Part shown: positions 1 through 8,980 of the stretch, piece after piece | How positions within the stretch are numbered: the stretch's first letter is position 1 | How the letters are laid out: each line of letters begins with the position of its first letter | DNA from: JACVCK01 sp041940385 | Lineage (GTDB): Bacteria; Planctomycetota; Phycisphaerae; Phycisphaerales; UBA1924 | Direction of reading: 5' to 3' | NCBI GenBank assembly: GCA_041940385.1 | Contig: JBGTSD010000019.1 | Coordinates: 1-40,201 of the forward strand | Length of the DNA: 40,201 nucleotides | Program-made: the position numbers and the translations under genes | Notes under the pieces: generated by a model | Told to the model about the DNA's origin: nothing | The model's input: only the letters and a program-made list of their open reading frames with translations | Database searches by the model: none

Positions 1-1452
<1,452 letters not shown>

Positions 1453-2823
1453 TCAGCACGCGGAGTTGAAGACCGAGAGCACGAGGTTGAGGTCGGCGAA
1501 GTCCACGTCGCCGTCGCCATCCACATCGCCCGCGCGCCCGTGGCCCGTCGTGTTGAACTCCGAGAGGATCAGGTTGAGGTCGGTGAAGTTGACGAGCGCA
1601 TCGGCGTTCGCATCGCCGGGACAGGGCGTCTCGTAGGCGCCGAGGTCCACGGCGCCGCCGGTGATGCGTGCGCCGCCCGCGAGGTCGGTCGTCGCGTAGC
1701 CCGGCAGGTGCGCGCTGTCGCCGGCGTTCACGACCGGCGACGCGGCGCCGGGGCGCGCGAGATCGTCGGCCGTGCCGAGGACGTTGTCGGGCCCGTCGAG
1801 GTCGGAGAACTGCGGGTCCGCGACGACGTTGCCGTTGCCGGCGTACGTCGAGAGCAGCGGGAGCGAGGAGTCTTCGACCGCGACCGTGCCGACGTTCGTC
1901 CAGATCTGGCGCAGTTCGCCGTTGCCGAGCGCGTTGTTCGCCCAGAGGATGCAGTTGCGGACGTTCATGTGCCCGCTGTTGGCGTACAGCGCGCCGCCCG
2001 CGTTGGCGGTGTTCTGGGCGAGGGTGCAGTTGATCAGCGTGGTCTGACCATTGTTGTGGAAGACCCCACCGCTGTTCGCGGCGCTGTTGCCCACGAACAC
2101 GCAGTTCAGGAACTCGCTCGTCGCGGCGTTGGCCGTGTGGGCGACGCCGCCACCCTGCGAGCCGTTATTGAGCGAGCGGTTGCCGAAGAAGCGGCAGTTC
2201 TCGAAGCGCGAGACGTGCCCGGTGGCGTTGAACATCGCGAGCGCGCCCCCGCCGCGCAGCGAGAGGTTGTCGACGAACACGCAGTTCCGGACGGTGATTG
2301 AGCTGAAGGCGGTCTCGATGGCGCCGCCGGCGACGCCGTAGCTCGTGTCGTGGAAGAGGTCGGCCTGCCCGCCACGGATCGTGAAGCCATCGATGACGAT
2401 CCCGGTCTTGCTGACGATGGAAAAGATGTTGGTGGTGTTGTCGGCGCGGTTGACGAAGCCGGGCGCATCGTCGCCGTTCAGGTCGCCGCTGAGCGTGGTG
2501 CGGTAGGCGTCTGGATCGCGCAGGTCGGGGTCAGGCCCGGCGAGCCCGGCGAAGCCGCCCAGGAGCGTCACGCCGGACGCCGGGATGAAGAACATGTGCC
2601 GGTTGCCGGTCCCCGCGTCGGGCTTGTAGAGGCCCTGAGCGACGCGGACCTCGTCGCCCGCGCCGGCGACGGCGAGGGCCTGACGCAGGTCGCGATAGGC
2701 GGTCGACCACGAATGCCCGTTGCCGCCGACTGGTGCGGAGGCGTCCACGTGCCAGGTCGCGGCGTGGCCGGCGGCGGCGAGCATGAGCGAGGGAAGGACG
2801 GCGGCGATCGAACGGCGTTGCAT
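1453..2823 (-). CDS. Secreted right-handed beta-helix protein with C-terminal dockerin-like pair
   Basis: Secreted protein of 456 residues from ATG 2823, chosen because a GGAG ribosome site lies just upstream and a signal peptide (MQRRSIAAVLPSLMLAAAGHA) follows; an in-frame upstream extension to 2898 is not needed. The mature start (TWHVDASAPVGGNG, then STAYRDLRQAL) and the motif DLGAYE near the end of the helix are typical of choice-of-anchor Q/polymorphic-repeat proteins. At least five helix turns repeat an NC-hydrophobic-N-GG pattern (NCVFVDN, NCRFFGN, NCVFVGN, NCTLAQN, NCILWAN). The last ~55 residues hold two EF-hand-like dockerin motifs (GDANADALVNFTDLN and GDVDGDGDVDFADLN), preceded by Cys-Pro and closed by a terminal Cys. 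It probably sits on or outside the cell surface; the ligand or substrate is unknown. The gene at 23905 ends in the same module. Confidence 0.9.
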   Translation of the reverse strand: MQRRSIAAVLPSLMLAAAGHAATWHVDASAPVGGNGHSWSTAYRDLRQALAVAGAGDEVRVAQGLYKPDAGTGNRHMFFIPASGVTLLGGFAGLAGPDPDLRDPDAYRTTLSGDLNGDDAPGFVNRADNTTNIFSIVSKTGIVIDGFTIRGGQADLFHDTSYGVAGGAIETAFSSITVRNCVFVDNLSLRGGGALAMFNATGHVSRFENCRFFGNRSLNNGSQGGGVAHTANAATSEFLNCVFVGNSAANSGGVFHNNGQTTLINCTLAQNTANAGGALYANSGHMNVRNCILWANNALGNGELRQIWTNVGTVAVEDSSLPLLSTYAGNGNVVADPQFSDLDGPDNVLGTADDLARPGAASPVVNAGDSAHLPGYATTDLAGGARITGGAVDLGAYETPCPGDANADALVNFTDLNLILSEFNTTGHGRAGDVDGDGDVDFADLNLVLSVFNSAC

Positions 2824-2952
2824 GGGCGTTTCTCCGGTAGGAAATGGGTCTATTCGCCCATCCGAAATCCGGCGCCATCCGCCATCACGAACCTTCACGC
2901 GCCGACCGCCGAAGAACCGAATGCATTGGCAGGGCGTCGGACCGAGGAACCC

Positions 2953-4056
2953 GTGAGCACACGCGCAGACAGGCCGAGCAGCCGGTTCGGGGGAGGGCCC
3001 GCGCTGCGCGCCGGGGGCGCGATCGTGCTCGGGCTCGCGACGCTGCTGGCGTGGTGGACCTGGCCGGAGCCCGTTCGGGCGCCCGCGGCGTCCGTTCCGA
3101 GCGTCCAGCCAGTCGCCTTCGACGCCGATGCGCTCTTCGCGGAGCGGATCGAGCCGTTGATCGACGTGTCGCAGTCACGCAACGACGCCGCGGCCGATCG
3201 GGCGGTCGAGTTCCTGCAGGACCGCTTCGACGGCTACCGCGCGGGTGTGAAGCCGTTTGTCGAGAGCGTGACCTCGTGGCGGGCGCGCTTCGCCATCGCG
3301 CGTCGGATGCCCGGCGACTGGTGGAGCAAGGCGTTCGGCGCGAGCGAGGAGCGCAGCGACGTCGAGCGATACGTCATGGGGCGCTTCCGCGCGCACATCA
3401 TGGACGAGCGCTCCGTCGAGGTTGCGATCGTCGAGGCCGCGAATACGCTCGCGGCGGACCTCGAGGCAAATCGCAACCTCCTCTGGACCGAGATCGAACT
3501 CGCCTTGCGCGAGGCGGACGCGCCGGTCGTGACCCCGATCGGCGACTTCGGCGCGTTCCAGCGTGCGGCGGATCTTGAAGCGTCCGCGATGGCCTCGCGC
3601 TTTGCGACGGATTCGCTGGTGAATGGCATCGCGACGTTCGCGGCGGGCGCGGCGGGTGGATTGGTCGCCGAGCAGGCCGCGGCCGCGCTGCTGGCGCGAC
3701 TGGGCGGCGCGGCGAGCGTGTCGGCGGCGGCGGGCGCCGCGGCGTCGGGCTCGGCGGTGGCGGGGGGCGCGGGGGTCGGCGCCGGCGGCGGCGCGCTGGG
3801 CGGGCCCGTGGGCGCCGTGATCGGTTTCGGCGCGGGGTTGGCGGTGGGGGCGGTGATCGATTGGAAGATGACCGACGCGTTCCAGGATCGGCTCGAGGGC
3901 GAACTCCACGCCTACCTCGACGAGCTGGAAGCGGCGGTGGTGAATGGGACGGACGAGAACAAGGGACTGCGCGCGGCGCTCGATGAAGCCGTGCGCCACG
4001 CGGCCGCGGCGCAGAAGGGCGCCGTGCTGGCCAAGCTCAGGGAGACGGCGCCATGA
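2953..4056 (+). CDS. Unknown membrane protein with Ala/Gly-rich hydrophobic region
   Basis: I do not recognise a family. GTG 2953 is chosen because GAGGA lies directly upstream and translation then opens with STRADRPSSRFGG; the frame is open further upstream without a good start. It encodes 367 residues. A single membrane helix spans about residues 22-38 (IVLGLATLLAWWTW), followed by a long charged helical domain (about 55-225). Residues about 229-303 form a hydrophobic stretch extremely rich in Ala and Gly, ending in a glycine-zipper-like segment (GGPVGAVIGFGAGLAVGAV). The C-terminus is charged and helical. The stop overlaps the start of the next gene (ATGA), so the two are almost certainly co-translated. 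The zipper suggests helix packing inside a membrane or self-association, which is inference only. Confidence 0.8.
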   Translation: MSTRADRPSSRFGGGPALRAGGAIVLGLATLLAWWTWPEPVRAPAASVPSVQPVAFDADALFAERIEPLIDVSQSRNDAAADRAVEFLQDRFDGYRAGVKPFVESVTSWRARFAIARRMPGDWWSKAFGASEERSDVERYVMGRFRAHIMDERSVEVAIVEAANTLAADLEANRNLLWTEIELALREADAPVVTPIGDFGAFQRAADLEASAMASRFATDSLVNGIATFAAGAAGGLVAEQAAAALLARLGGAASVSAAAGAAASGSAVAGGAGVGAGGGALGGPVGAVIGFGAGLAVGAVIDWKMTDAFQDRLEGELHAYLDELEAAVVNGTDENKGLRAALDEAVRHAAAAQKGAVLAKLRETAP

Positions 4057-4979
4057 AGCGGTGGATGCAGATCGCGGCGGCAATGCTCGCCGCGCTTCTC
4101 GTGACGACGACGACGCACGCCCAGCTCGCCGGCGCGGCCCGCGCCGCGGCGAAGGAGGTCGTCGAAGCGCTGTCGAAGCGCGCCGGCGCCGAGAGCGCCG
4201 AGGTGATCTCGCGCGAACTGGTCGAATTCGGCGGCGAGGCCGCGGTGCGCGAGACGCTCGAGCGCGTCGCGGCGGAGGCGGGCGAGGCGTCGATGCGACA
4301 GGCCGCGGCCCTCGCCGAGCGCCACGGCGTGATCGCGCTGCGCGCCGTGCGCCGCATGCCCGCGGGCACGGCCGCGCCGGCGTTGGAAGCCATCGAACAG
4401 ACCGCTCCGGACCTGGTCGGCCCGGCGCTGCGCGCGCTGGCGCGCGAGGGCGAGGGCGAGACGCTGGCGCAACTTGCGGCCCGATTCGGGCCCAACGCGC
4501 TCGAGGCGGCGGCGAAGCACCCCGGCGTCGGCACGCCGCTGGTGAACAAGCTCGGCGCCGAGGGCGTGGACCTGGCGCGCCGTCTCTCGACGGACCAGGC
4601 GATGGCGGTGGCGCGTCAGGCGGACGGCATCGCGGCGCTCCCGGTTGCGGAGCGCGCGGGCGTGATGTCGCTGCTGCTGCGCCAACCGGGGAAGATGGCG
4701 TCGTTCCTCGACAAGAACCCGAGATTCTTCCTGATCGCCGGCGCGGGCGCGCTCCTGATCGCGAACGCCGACACGCTGCTCGACGGCCAGAGCGAGATCG
4801 TCATCGGCCCCGACGGTCAGCCGATGCTGGTGCAGACGGCGGGGCTGGTCGAGCGCTCGGTCGTCAAACCGCTGATGACGTGGATCGTGCCGATCCTCGC
4901 GATCATCGTCGCGGGCTGGGGCGCGATCCGGCTGTGGGGCGTGCTGCGGCGGGAGCGCGGGCGCAGCCGCGTCGCCTGA
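4053..4979 (+). CDS. Unknown secreted/membrane protein, partner of the upstream gene
   Basis: The protein has 308 residues and starts at the ATG of the ATGA overlap with the previous gene. It has a signal peptide (MKRWMQIAAAMLAALLVTTTTHAQ), an Ala-rich, mostly helical middle with repeated short helices that hint at an alpha-solenoid, a weak hydrophobic segment (FFLIAGAGALLIANADTLL, about residues 226-245), and a clear C-terminal membrane helix (MTWIVPILAIIVAGWGAIRLWG) followed by an Arg-rich tail. This topology places most of the protein outside the cytoplasm, anchored at its C-terminus. No catalytic motif is visible and I do not recognise a family. Tight coupling to the upstream membrane protein suggests that the two form a complex. 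Confidence 0.82.
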   Translation: MKRWMQIAAAMLAALLVTTTTHAQLAGAARAAAKEVVEALSKRAGAESAEVISRELVEFGGEAAVRETLERVAAEAGEASMRQAAALAERHGVIALRAVRRMPAGTAAPALEAIEQTAPDLVGPALRALAREGEGETLAQLAARFGPNALEAAAKHPGVGTPLVNKLGAEGVDLARRLSTDQAMAVARQADGIAALPVAERAGVMSLLLRQPGKMASFLDKNPRFFLIAGAGALLIANADTLLDGQSEIVIGPDGQPMLVQTAGLVERSVVKPLMTWIVPILAIIVAGWGAIRLWGVLRRERGRSRVA

Positions 4980-5510
4980 TCACGCCTTCTTGCGCGTCGT
5001 CTTTTTCGCGGGTTTGGCCTCGACGCTCGGCGCGTCGGCCCTGGTCATCGCGCGGACCTGCTTGAGCACTTCCTCGGCGTGGCCGGGGATGCTCACCTTG
5101 TCCCAGCGGTGCGCGACGTTGCCGTCGGCGTCGATGAGGTACGTCGTGCGCTCGACGCCCATGTAGGAGTTGCCGAACATCGACTTGCGCCGCCACACGC
5201 CGTAGGCCTCGCAGGTTTCGTGCGTGGTGTCGGCGAGGATCGGGAACGAGAGCTTGTGCTTCGCCGCGAACTTCTCGTGGGAGACGCGGTCGTCCGGGCT
5301 GACGCCGAGGACGGCGACGGGGACCTTTCGGAACCGCGGCAGCGCATCGCGGAACTGGCACGCCTCGTCGGTGCAGCCCTCGGTGTCGTCCTTGGGATAG
5401 AAGTAGAGCACGAGCGGCGCGCCGGCGTAGTCCTTGAGCGCGTGGCGCTTGCCGTCCTGATCTTCCAGATTGAAGTCCGGCGCGCGTTGGCCGACGGCGA
5501 TCGGGTCCAT
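4980..5510 (-). CDS. bcp: Thiol peroxidase of the Bcp/PrxQ type
   Basis: Peroxiredoxin of the AhpC/TSA fold that reduces hydrogen peroxide and organic hydroperoxides, probably with thioredoxin as donor. The 176-residue protein has the peroxidatic Cys46 in YPKDDTEGCT and Cys51 five residues later, the spacing of the atypical two-Cys Bcp class. The start at 5510 has an AGGAG site at normal spacing. The core is about 155 residues, as expected. It is extended by a basic tail ending KPAKKTTRKKA, which is unusual for Bcp and looks like a histone H1-type or nucleic-acid-binding extension. It converges on the preceding gene with no intergenic base. Confidence 0.95.
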   Translation of the reverse strand: MDPIAVGQRAPDFNLEDQDGKRHALKDYAGAPLVLYFYPKDDTEGCTDEACQFRDALPRFRKVPVAVLGVSPDDRVSHEKFAAKHKLSFPILADTTHETCEAYGVWRRKSMFGNSYMGVERTTYLIDADGNVAHRWDKVSIPGHAEEVLKQVRAMTRADAPSVEAKPAKKTTRKKA

Positions 5511-5549
5511 GCGGTCTCCTCTGTTGACCAGATCGTATGCGCGCGTGGG

Positions 5550-6077
5550 CTAGCCGCCGATCCAGCGCACCAGCGCGAGGAAGAGCAGCGCGGCGAGCGC
5601 GACGGCGCCGACGATCTGGGGCACGATCCAGTGCAGAGCGGACGGCGGCGCGATGCGCTGGCCCGTCGGCGGCGTCATGACGGCCAGACGCGGATCGGTC
5701 GCGGACGTTGATGCGGCGCCGCGGCGGGCATTGTCCTGCACGATGGCGATGACCAGATTCGCGTCGAACTGCTTCACTCCGAGCATGTGCGCCACGCGCA
5801 GCAGGCGCCGACGGCGCTCGGGGCGGAGGATCGCGGCGCGTCCGCCGTCGAGACACTCGGCGGTGCGGAGCGCAAGAATCCGGAGGGCATCCTCCCGATT
5901 CGAGGGTGTCGCGCCGGCGGCCATCTCGGCGGCGCGGCGGTTCTCAGCCGCCACGCGCTCGAGGGTTTCGAGCGGCGACGCAGCGTCCGATAAGCCGCGA
6001 ACGGGCCTGAGCGGCGATTCAGGGCCACGAACGAGCCGAAGGCGAGGGAACGGGGTTGCCCCTGCGGGCGTATCCAT
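5550..6077 (-). CDS. Small membrane-anchored protein of unknown function
   Basis: A 175-residue protein from ATG 6077; a GTG at 6125 in the same frame would add 16 residues and cannot be excluded. A Pro/Arg-rich N-terminus is followed by a helical domain (about residues 55-130) with the segment FDANLVIAIVQDNARRG. I have the impression this recurs in planctomycete proteins but cannot verify that here. A single C-terminal membrane helix (IVGAVALAALLFLALVRWI) makes it tail-anchored with the N-domain in the cytoplasm. A TAGAAA hexamer lies 8 bases before ATG 6077. The function is unknown. Confidence 0.7.
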   Translation of the reverse strand: MDTPAGATPFPRLRLVRGPESPLRPVRGLSDAASPLETLERVAAENRRAAEMAAGATPSNREDALRILALRTAECLDGGRAAILRPERRRRLLRVAHMLGVKQFDANLVIAIVQDNARRGAASTSATDPRLAVMTPPTGQRIAPPSALHWIVPQIVGAVALAALLFLALVRWIGG

Positions 6078-6220
6078 GCTGGGTCTTTCTATGCGTCCCT
6101 GAGGCCGCGATTCTCTCTCCGACACACTGTCCCCAACGCGGGAAGAAGCAAGCCCGCAACGTCTGTTACTCTTGATGTGGGGCAGACTTTGGTTCGCACA
6201 GGAACCGGGAAACGGGATTC

Positions 6221-6811
6221 ATGCCGGGAATGACCGCTCAGCACGAGGAGCATGCGTCATCGGTCGGCGGCGACGGCCGCAACGGCGGCGCCACGGGCTC
6301 TCCGGGCTGGTTGGACGCCGTCACGCTGGATTCGATCCCGACGCTGCACGCGGAGGTTCGGGCGGCGGACGTCGCCACGCGACTGGACGAGGCAGCGCGC
6401 CGAGGCCGCCTGCCGGGGCTCAAGCACGGCGAGGACGCCACGAGCTTCCGCGTGCGGCTCTACGGCGGCCAGTTCGATCGCATGCTCGAGGCCCGCGCCG
6501 TCGATCGCCCAGGGGGTAGCGCGATCGCCGTCAAGGTGAAGCTGCTGCCCGGCATGCCGACGCTGTTCGCGGTGATCTGCCTCTTCACGATCTGGCCCGG
6601 CGTGTGGCTGATGGACTCGATGCTGGCGACGTACATCCCTTCGTCGCAGGGCTGGTGGCCGACGTGGACGTGGTACCTGCCGATCACGGTGCTGCCGCTG
6701 CCGTTCGCCATTCGCAAGGTCTGGCGCTCGTCGCGCGATCTCGCGACGGAGGACCTGCGCAAGACGCTGGCGTCGGTGGCTCGCGAAACGGGCGCGAAGC
6801 CCGCGCCGTAG
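6221..6811 (+). CDS. Small membrane protein of unknown function, two membrane helices
   Basis: A 196-residue protein divergent from the previous gene. The first ~100 residues are soluble; residues about 45-85 (DVATRLDEAARRGRLPGLK and onwards) look like a small folded domain. Two membrane helices follow (LFAVICLFTIWPGVWLMDSM, about 112-131, and WTWYLPITVLPLPFAIRKVW, about 148-167) with a short loop, then a charged helical C-terminus. The start is not strongly fixed; GGGAAACGGGA lies upstream and the protein opens MPGM, so an ATG at 6230 is an alternative. No family was recognised. Confidence 0.7.
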   Translation: MPGMTAQHEEHASSVGGDGRNGGATGSPGWLDAVTLDSIPTLHAEVRAADVATRLDEAARRGRLPGLKHGEDATSFRVRLYGGQFDRMLEARAVDRPGGSAIAVKVKLLPGMPTLFAVICLFTIWPGVWLMDSMLATYIPSSQGWWPTWTWYLPITVLPLPFAIRKVWRSSRDLATEDLRKTLASVARETGAKPAP

Positions 6812-6818
6812 GCAGCGT

Positions 6819-8048
6819 TCAGGCGCTTTTGGGACGTAGCAAGCCGACCGTGCGCACGCTGAGCGGGAACGCCTTGTGCACCGCGCGCAGGTCGTCGAGC
6901 GTGACGGCGTTGATCGCGTCCAGCTCCTGCTCCAGCGTGCGGTAGTCGCGCAGGTAGCTCCAGAGCCGGCCGATGCGCTGCATGCGTCCGCCGGGTCGCT
7001 CGCCGGCGAGCGTGACGCCGGTGGCGAGGCGGTTGCGCAGGCGCTGGAGGTCCTGCTCGGTGAGACTGGGGATGAGGTTGTCGATCTCGCGGTTGACGAC
7101 GGCGACGATCTCGTCGATGCGCTCGGGGTCGCCGCTGGCGAAGACGAACGTGTCGCCGCAGCCGTCGCGCGGGTCGTACGCGGCCTGGGCTTCTTCGGCG
7201 AGGCCGGTCTCGATCAGCGCCCAGTGCAGGCGCGAGTTCTCGGTGCCGCCGAGGACGTAGGCGAGCATCATCGCGGCGTAGCGGCGCGGGTCCTGCGCGG
7301 AGGGCGCGGGGGAGATCATGAGCCAGTACGCGCGGGTGATTTTGTCATCCTCGAGCGTGAACGAGGCGCCGCGCGGCGCCTTCGGAACGGCGACGTCGCG
7401 CTTCGGCTCCGTTGTCTGCCAGGCGTGGCAGAGGCGCCCGATGTGATCGACGGCCTCGTCGAAATCCACCTTGCCCGCGAGCGCAACGGTGGTGTTGTCC
7501 GCGGAGTAGCGCCCCATGAAGTACTCGCGCATCTGGGCGGAGGTGAGCGCGGTGATGGTGTCCGTCGTGCCCAGCACGCGGTGCGACAGCGGATGCGCGG
7601 CGTAGTGCTCCTCCATGGCGCGTTCGTACAGGTTCCAGAAGGGCTGGTCCTTGTACATCGCGATCTCTTCGAGGATGACGCCCTTCTCGGTGTTGAAATC
7701 GTCGTCGCGCAGCGCCGGGCGGAGAATGTCGGCGAGGATCTCCGTCGCCGTGCCGAGGCGCTCGGGCAGCACCTGCGCGTAGAAGCAGGTCAGCTCCGAG
7801 GTGGTGTAGGCGTTGTACTTGGCGCCGAGTTCGTCGAACTCGCGGTTCACATCCTCGGCGCTGCGCCGGTCGGTGCCCTTGAACATCATGTGCTCGAGGA
7901 AGTGGGAGACGCCCATGACGGGCGGGGCTTCGTCCCGGGCGCCGGTCCGAACGAAGAAACCCACGGCCGCGGTATGGGCGTCGGGGTCGATCTCGGCGAC
8001 GATGGTGAGCCCGTTGTCGAGCTGCTGCTTGCGGAAGGCGACAGTCAT
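6819..8048 (-). CDS. M16 family zinc metallopeptidase (processing-peptidase type)
   Basis: Pitrilysin-family zinc protease of 409 residues from ATG 8048, which gives the usual M16 opening (FRKQQLDNGLTIVAEID). The inverted zinc motif HxxEH is intact (HFLEH, residues 49-53), and the third ligand region (ILEEIAMYKDQP, E127/E128) lies about 75 residues further on. The length fits the single-chain M16B/mitochondrial-processing-peptidase-beta-like group; the C-terminal inactive half is present. There is no signal peptide, so it probably acts in the cytoplasm. A TACACT hexamer lies six bases before the ATG with no Shine-Dalgarno between, so the transcript may be leaderless. The frame extends upstream to 8201 but overlaps the divergent HNH gene and looks non-coding. 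Confidence 0.93.
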   Translation of the reverse strand: MTVAFRKQQLDNGLTIVAEIDPDAHTAAVGFFVRTGARDEAPPVMGVSHFLEHMMFKGTDRRSAEDVNREFDELGAKYNAYTTSELTCFYAQVLPERLGTATEILADILRPALRDDDFNTEKGVILEEIAMYKDQPFWNLYERAMEEHYAAHPLSHRVLGTTDTITALTSAQMREYFMGRYSADNTTVALAGKVDFDEAVDHIGRLCHAWQTTEPKRDVAVPKAPRGASFTLEDDKITRAYWLMISPAPSAQDPRRYAAMMLAYVLGGTENSRLHWALIETGLAEEAQAAYDPRDGCGDTFVFASGDPERIDEIVAVVNREIDNLIPSLTEQDLQRLRNRLATGVTLAGERPGGRMQRIGRLWSYLRDYRTLEQELDAINAVTLDDLRAVHKAFPLSVRTVGLLRPKSA

Positions 8049-8054
8049 GGGACG

Positions 8055-8060
8055 AGTGTA
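8055..8060 (-). promoter_or_regulatory. Candidate -10 element of the M16 peptidase gene
   Basis: TACACT on the minus strand, six bases before ATG 8048, again with no Shine-Dalgarno in between and no clear -35. Confidence 0.35.
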
Positions 8061-8200
8061 CGGCGGTTTCCCGGACCTCCGGGACGGTGAGGGTCGCGTC
8101 AGGGTCAAGAAAAGGGTTTGCCGGTGCGATGATCTGGACGTACGCTTTCCCGCACCGATCGCCCGCGCGATCGCGCGGCGAGGTGTGCATGGAGGCGCCA

Positions 8201-8932
8201 ATGCCCGCGCGTCATCGCATCCACGAGGCCTCTTCGGAGCGTCCGGAGGACGACGGGGGAGCTGCCGTTTCGGATGGATCAGGCCAGGTGGCGCTGCACC
8301 TCGGACCGCCGCACGGCGTGGGCCTCGATGCGAAGGTGCTCGTGCTCAACAAGCTGTATCTCGCGATCCGCGTGATCTCGGCGCGACGGGCGTTCAGTCT
8401 GCTCGTGCGCGACCTCGCGGAAGTGATCCACATCGACGACGGCCAGTACTACTCGTACGACTTCGAGTCGTGGGCCGAGGTCAGCGAGGCGCACCGGCGG
8501 TTTCAGCCGGATCGTCACGACTGGGTCCGCACCGTGCGGATGGAGCTGGCCGTGCCGCGCGTCGTCCGACTCCTCGGCTACGACCGTCTGCCGGCGCAGC
8601 ACGTGAAGCTGAACCGGCGCAACCTGTTCGCCCGCGACCGGAATCGGTGCCAGTACTGCGGCGCCGTATTTCCCACGAACGAACTCTCGATCGACCACGT
8701 GGTGCCCCGCGCCCAGGGCGGCCTCGACTCGTGGGAGAACCTCGTCTGCGCCTGCGTGCGCTGCAACGCGCGCAAGGGCGGGCGAACCCCCGATCAGGCG
8801 CACATGTCGCTCATCGCCCGCCCGGTTCGCCCGAAGCGCAACCCGATGATCGCGATGCGCCTTGGCCAGGAGCGGTACGAATCCTGGAAGGCGTTCCTCG
8901 ACAACGCCTACTGGTCCGTCGAGCTGCGATGA
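8201..8932 (+). CDS. HNH endonuclease domain protein
   Basis: Protein of 243 residues from ATG 8201, preferred over ATG 8189 because GGAGG lies about seven bases before it. The N-terminal ~130 residues form the conserved lead domain found with this HNH class (LVLNKLYLAIRVISARRAF). The C-terminal HNH fold has zinc-type cysteines CQYCG and CACVRC around SIDHVVPRAQGG and WENL, with Asn and Arg in CNARKGGR, so the nuclease core is intact. Such proteins occur as single copies across many bacteria outside mobile elements, and their cellular role is not established. It is transcribed away from the M16 gene. Confidence 0.9.
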   Translation: MPARHRIHEASSERPEDDGGAAVSDGSGQVALHLGPPHGVGLDAKVLVLNKLYLAIRVISARRAFSLLVRDLAEVIHIDDGQYYSYDFESWAEVSEAHRRFQPDRHDWVRTVRMELAVPRVVRLLGYDRLPAQHVKLNRRNLFARDRNRCQYCGAVFPTNELSIDHVVPRAQGGLDSWENLVCACVRCNARKGGRTPDQAHMSLIARPVRPKRNPMIAMRLGQERYESWKAFLDNAYWSVELR

Positions 8933-8967
8933 GCGCATTTTCGCGCTGAGTTCATCCAAACGTCGCG

Positions 8968-8973
8968 TATACT
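8968..8973 (+). promoter_or_regulatory. Candidate -10 element of the FIST gene
   Basis: TATACT, five of six to the -10 consensus, seven bases before ATG 8981. There is no Shine-Dalgarno between it and the start and no clear -35. Confidence 0.45.
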
Positions 8974-8980
8974 TTCGGTG

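Noticed and set aside
2841..2858. Small hairpin (ATGGG/CCCAT) in the leader of the beta-helix gene
   Set aside because: A five-base stem with an eight-base loop is expected by chance in this composition.
2350..2952. Upstream extension of the 2953 gene to 2350
   Set aside because: It would overlap most of the beta-helix signal and N-terminal region on the other strand; GTG 2953 has its own ribosome site.
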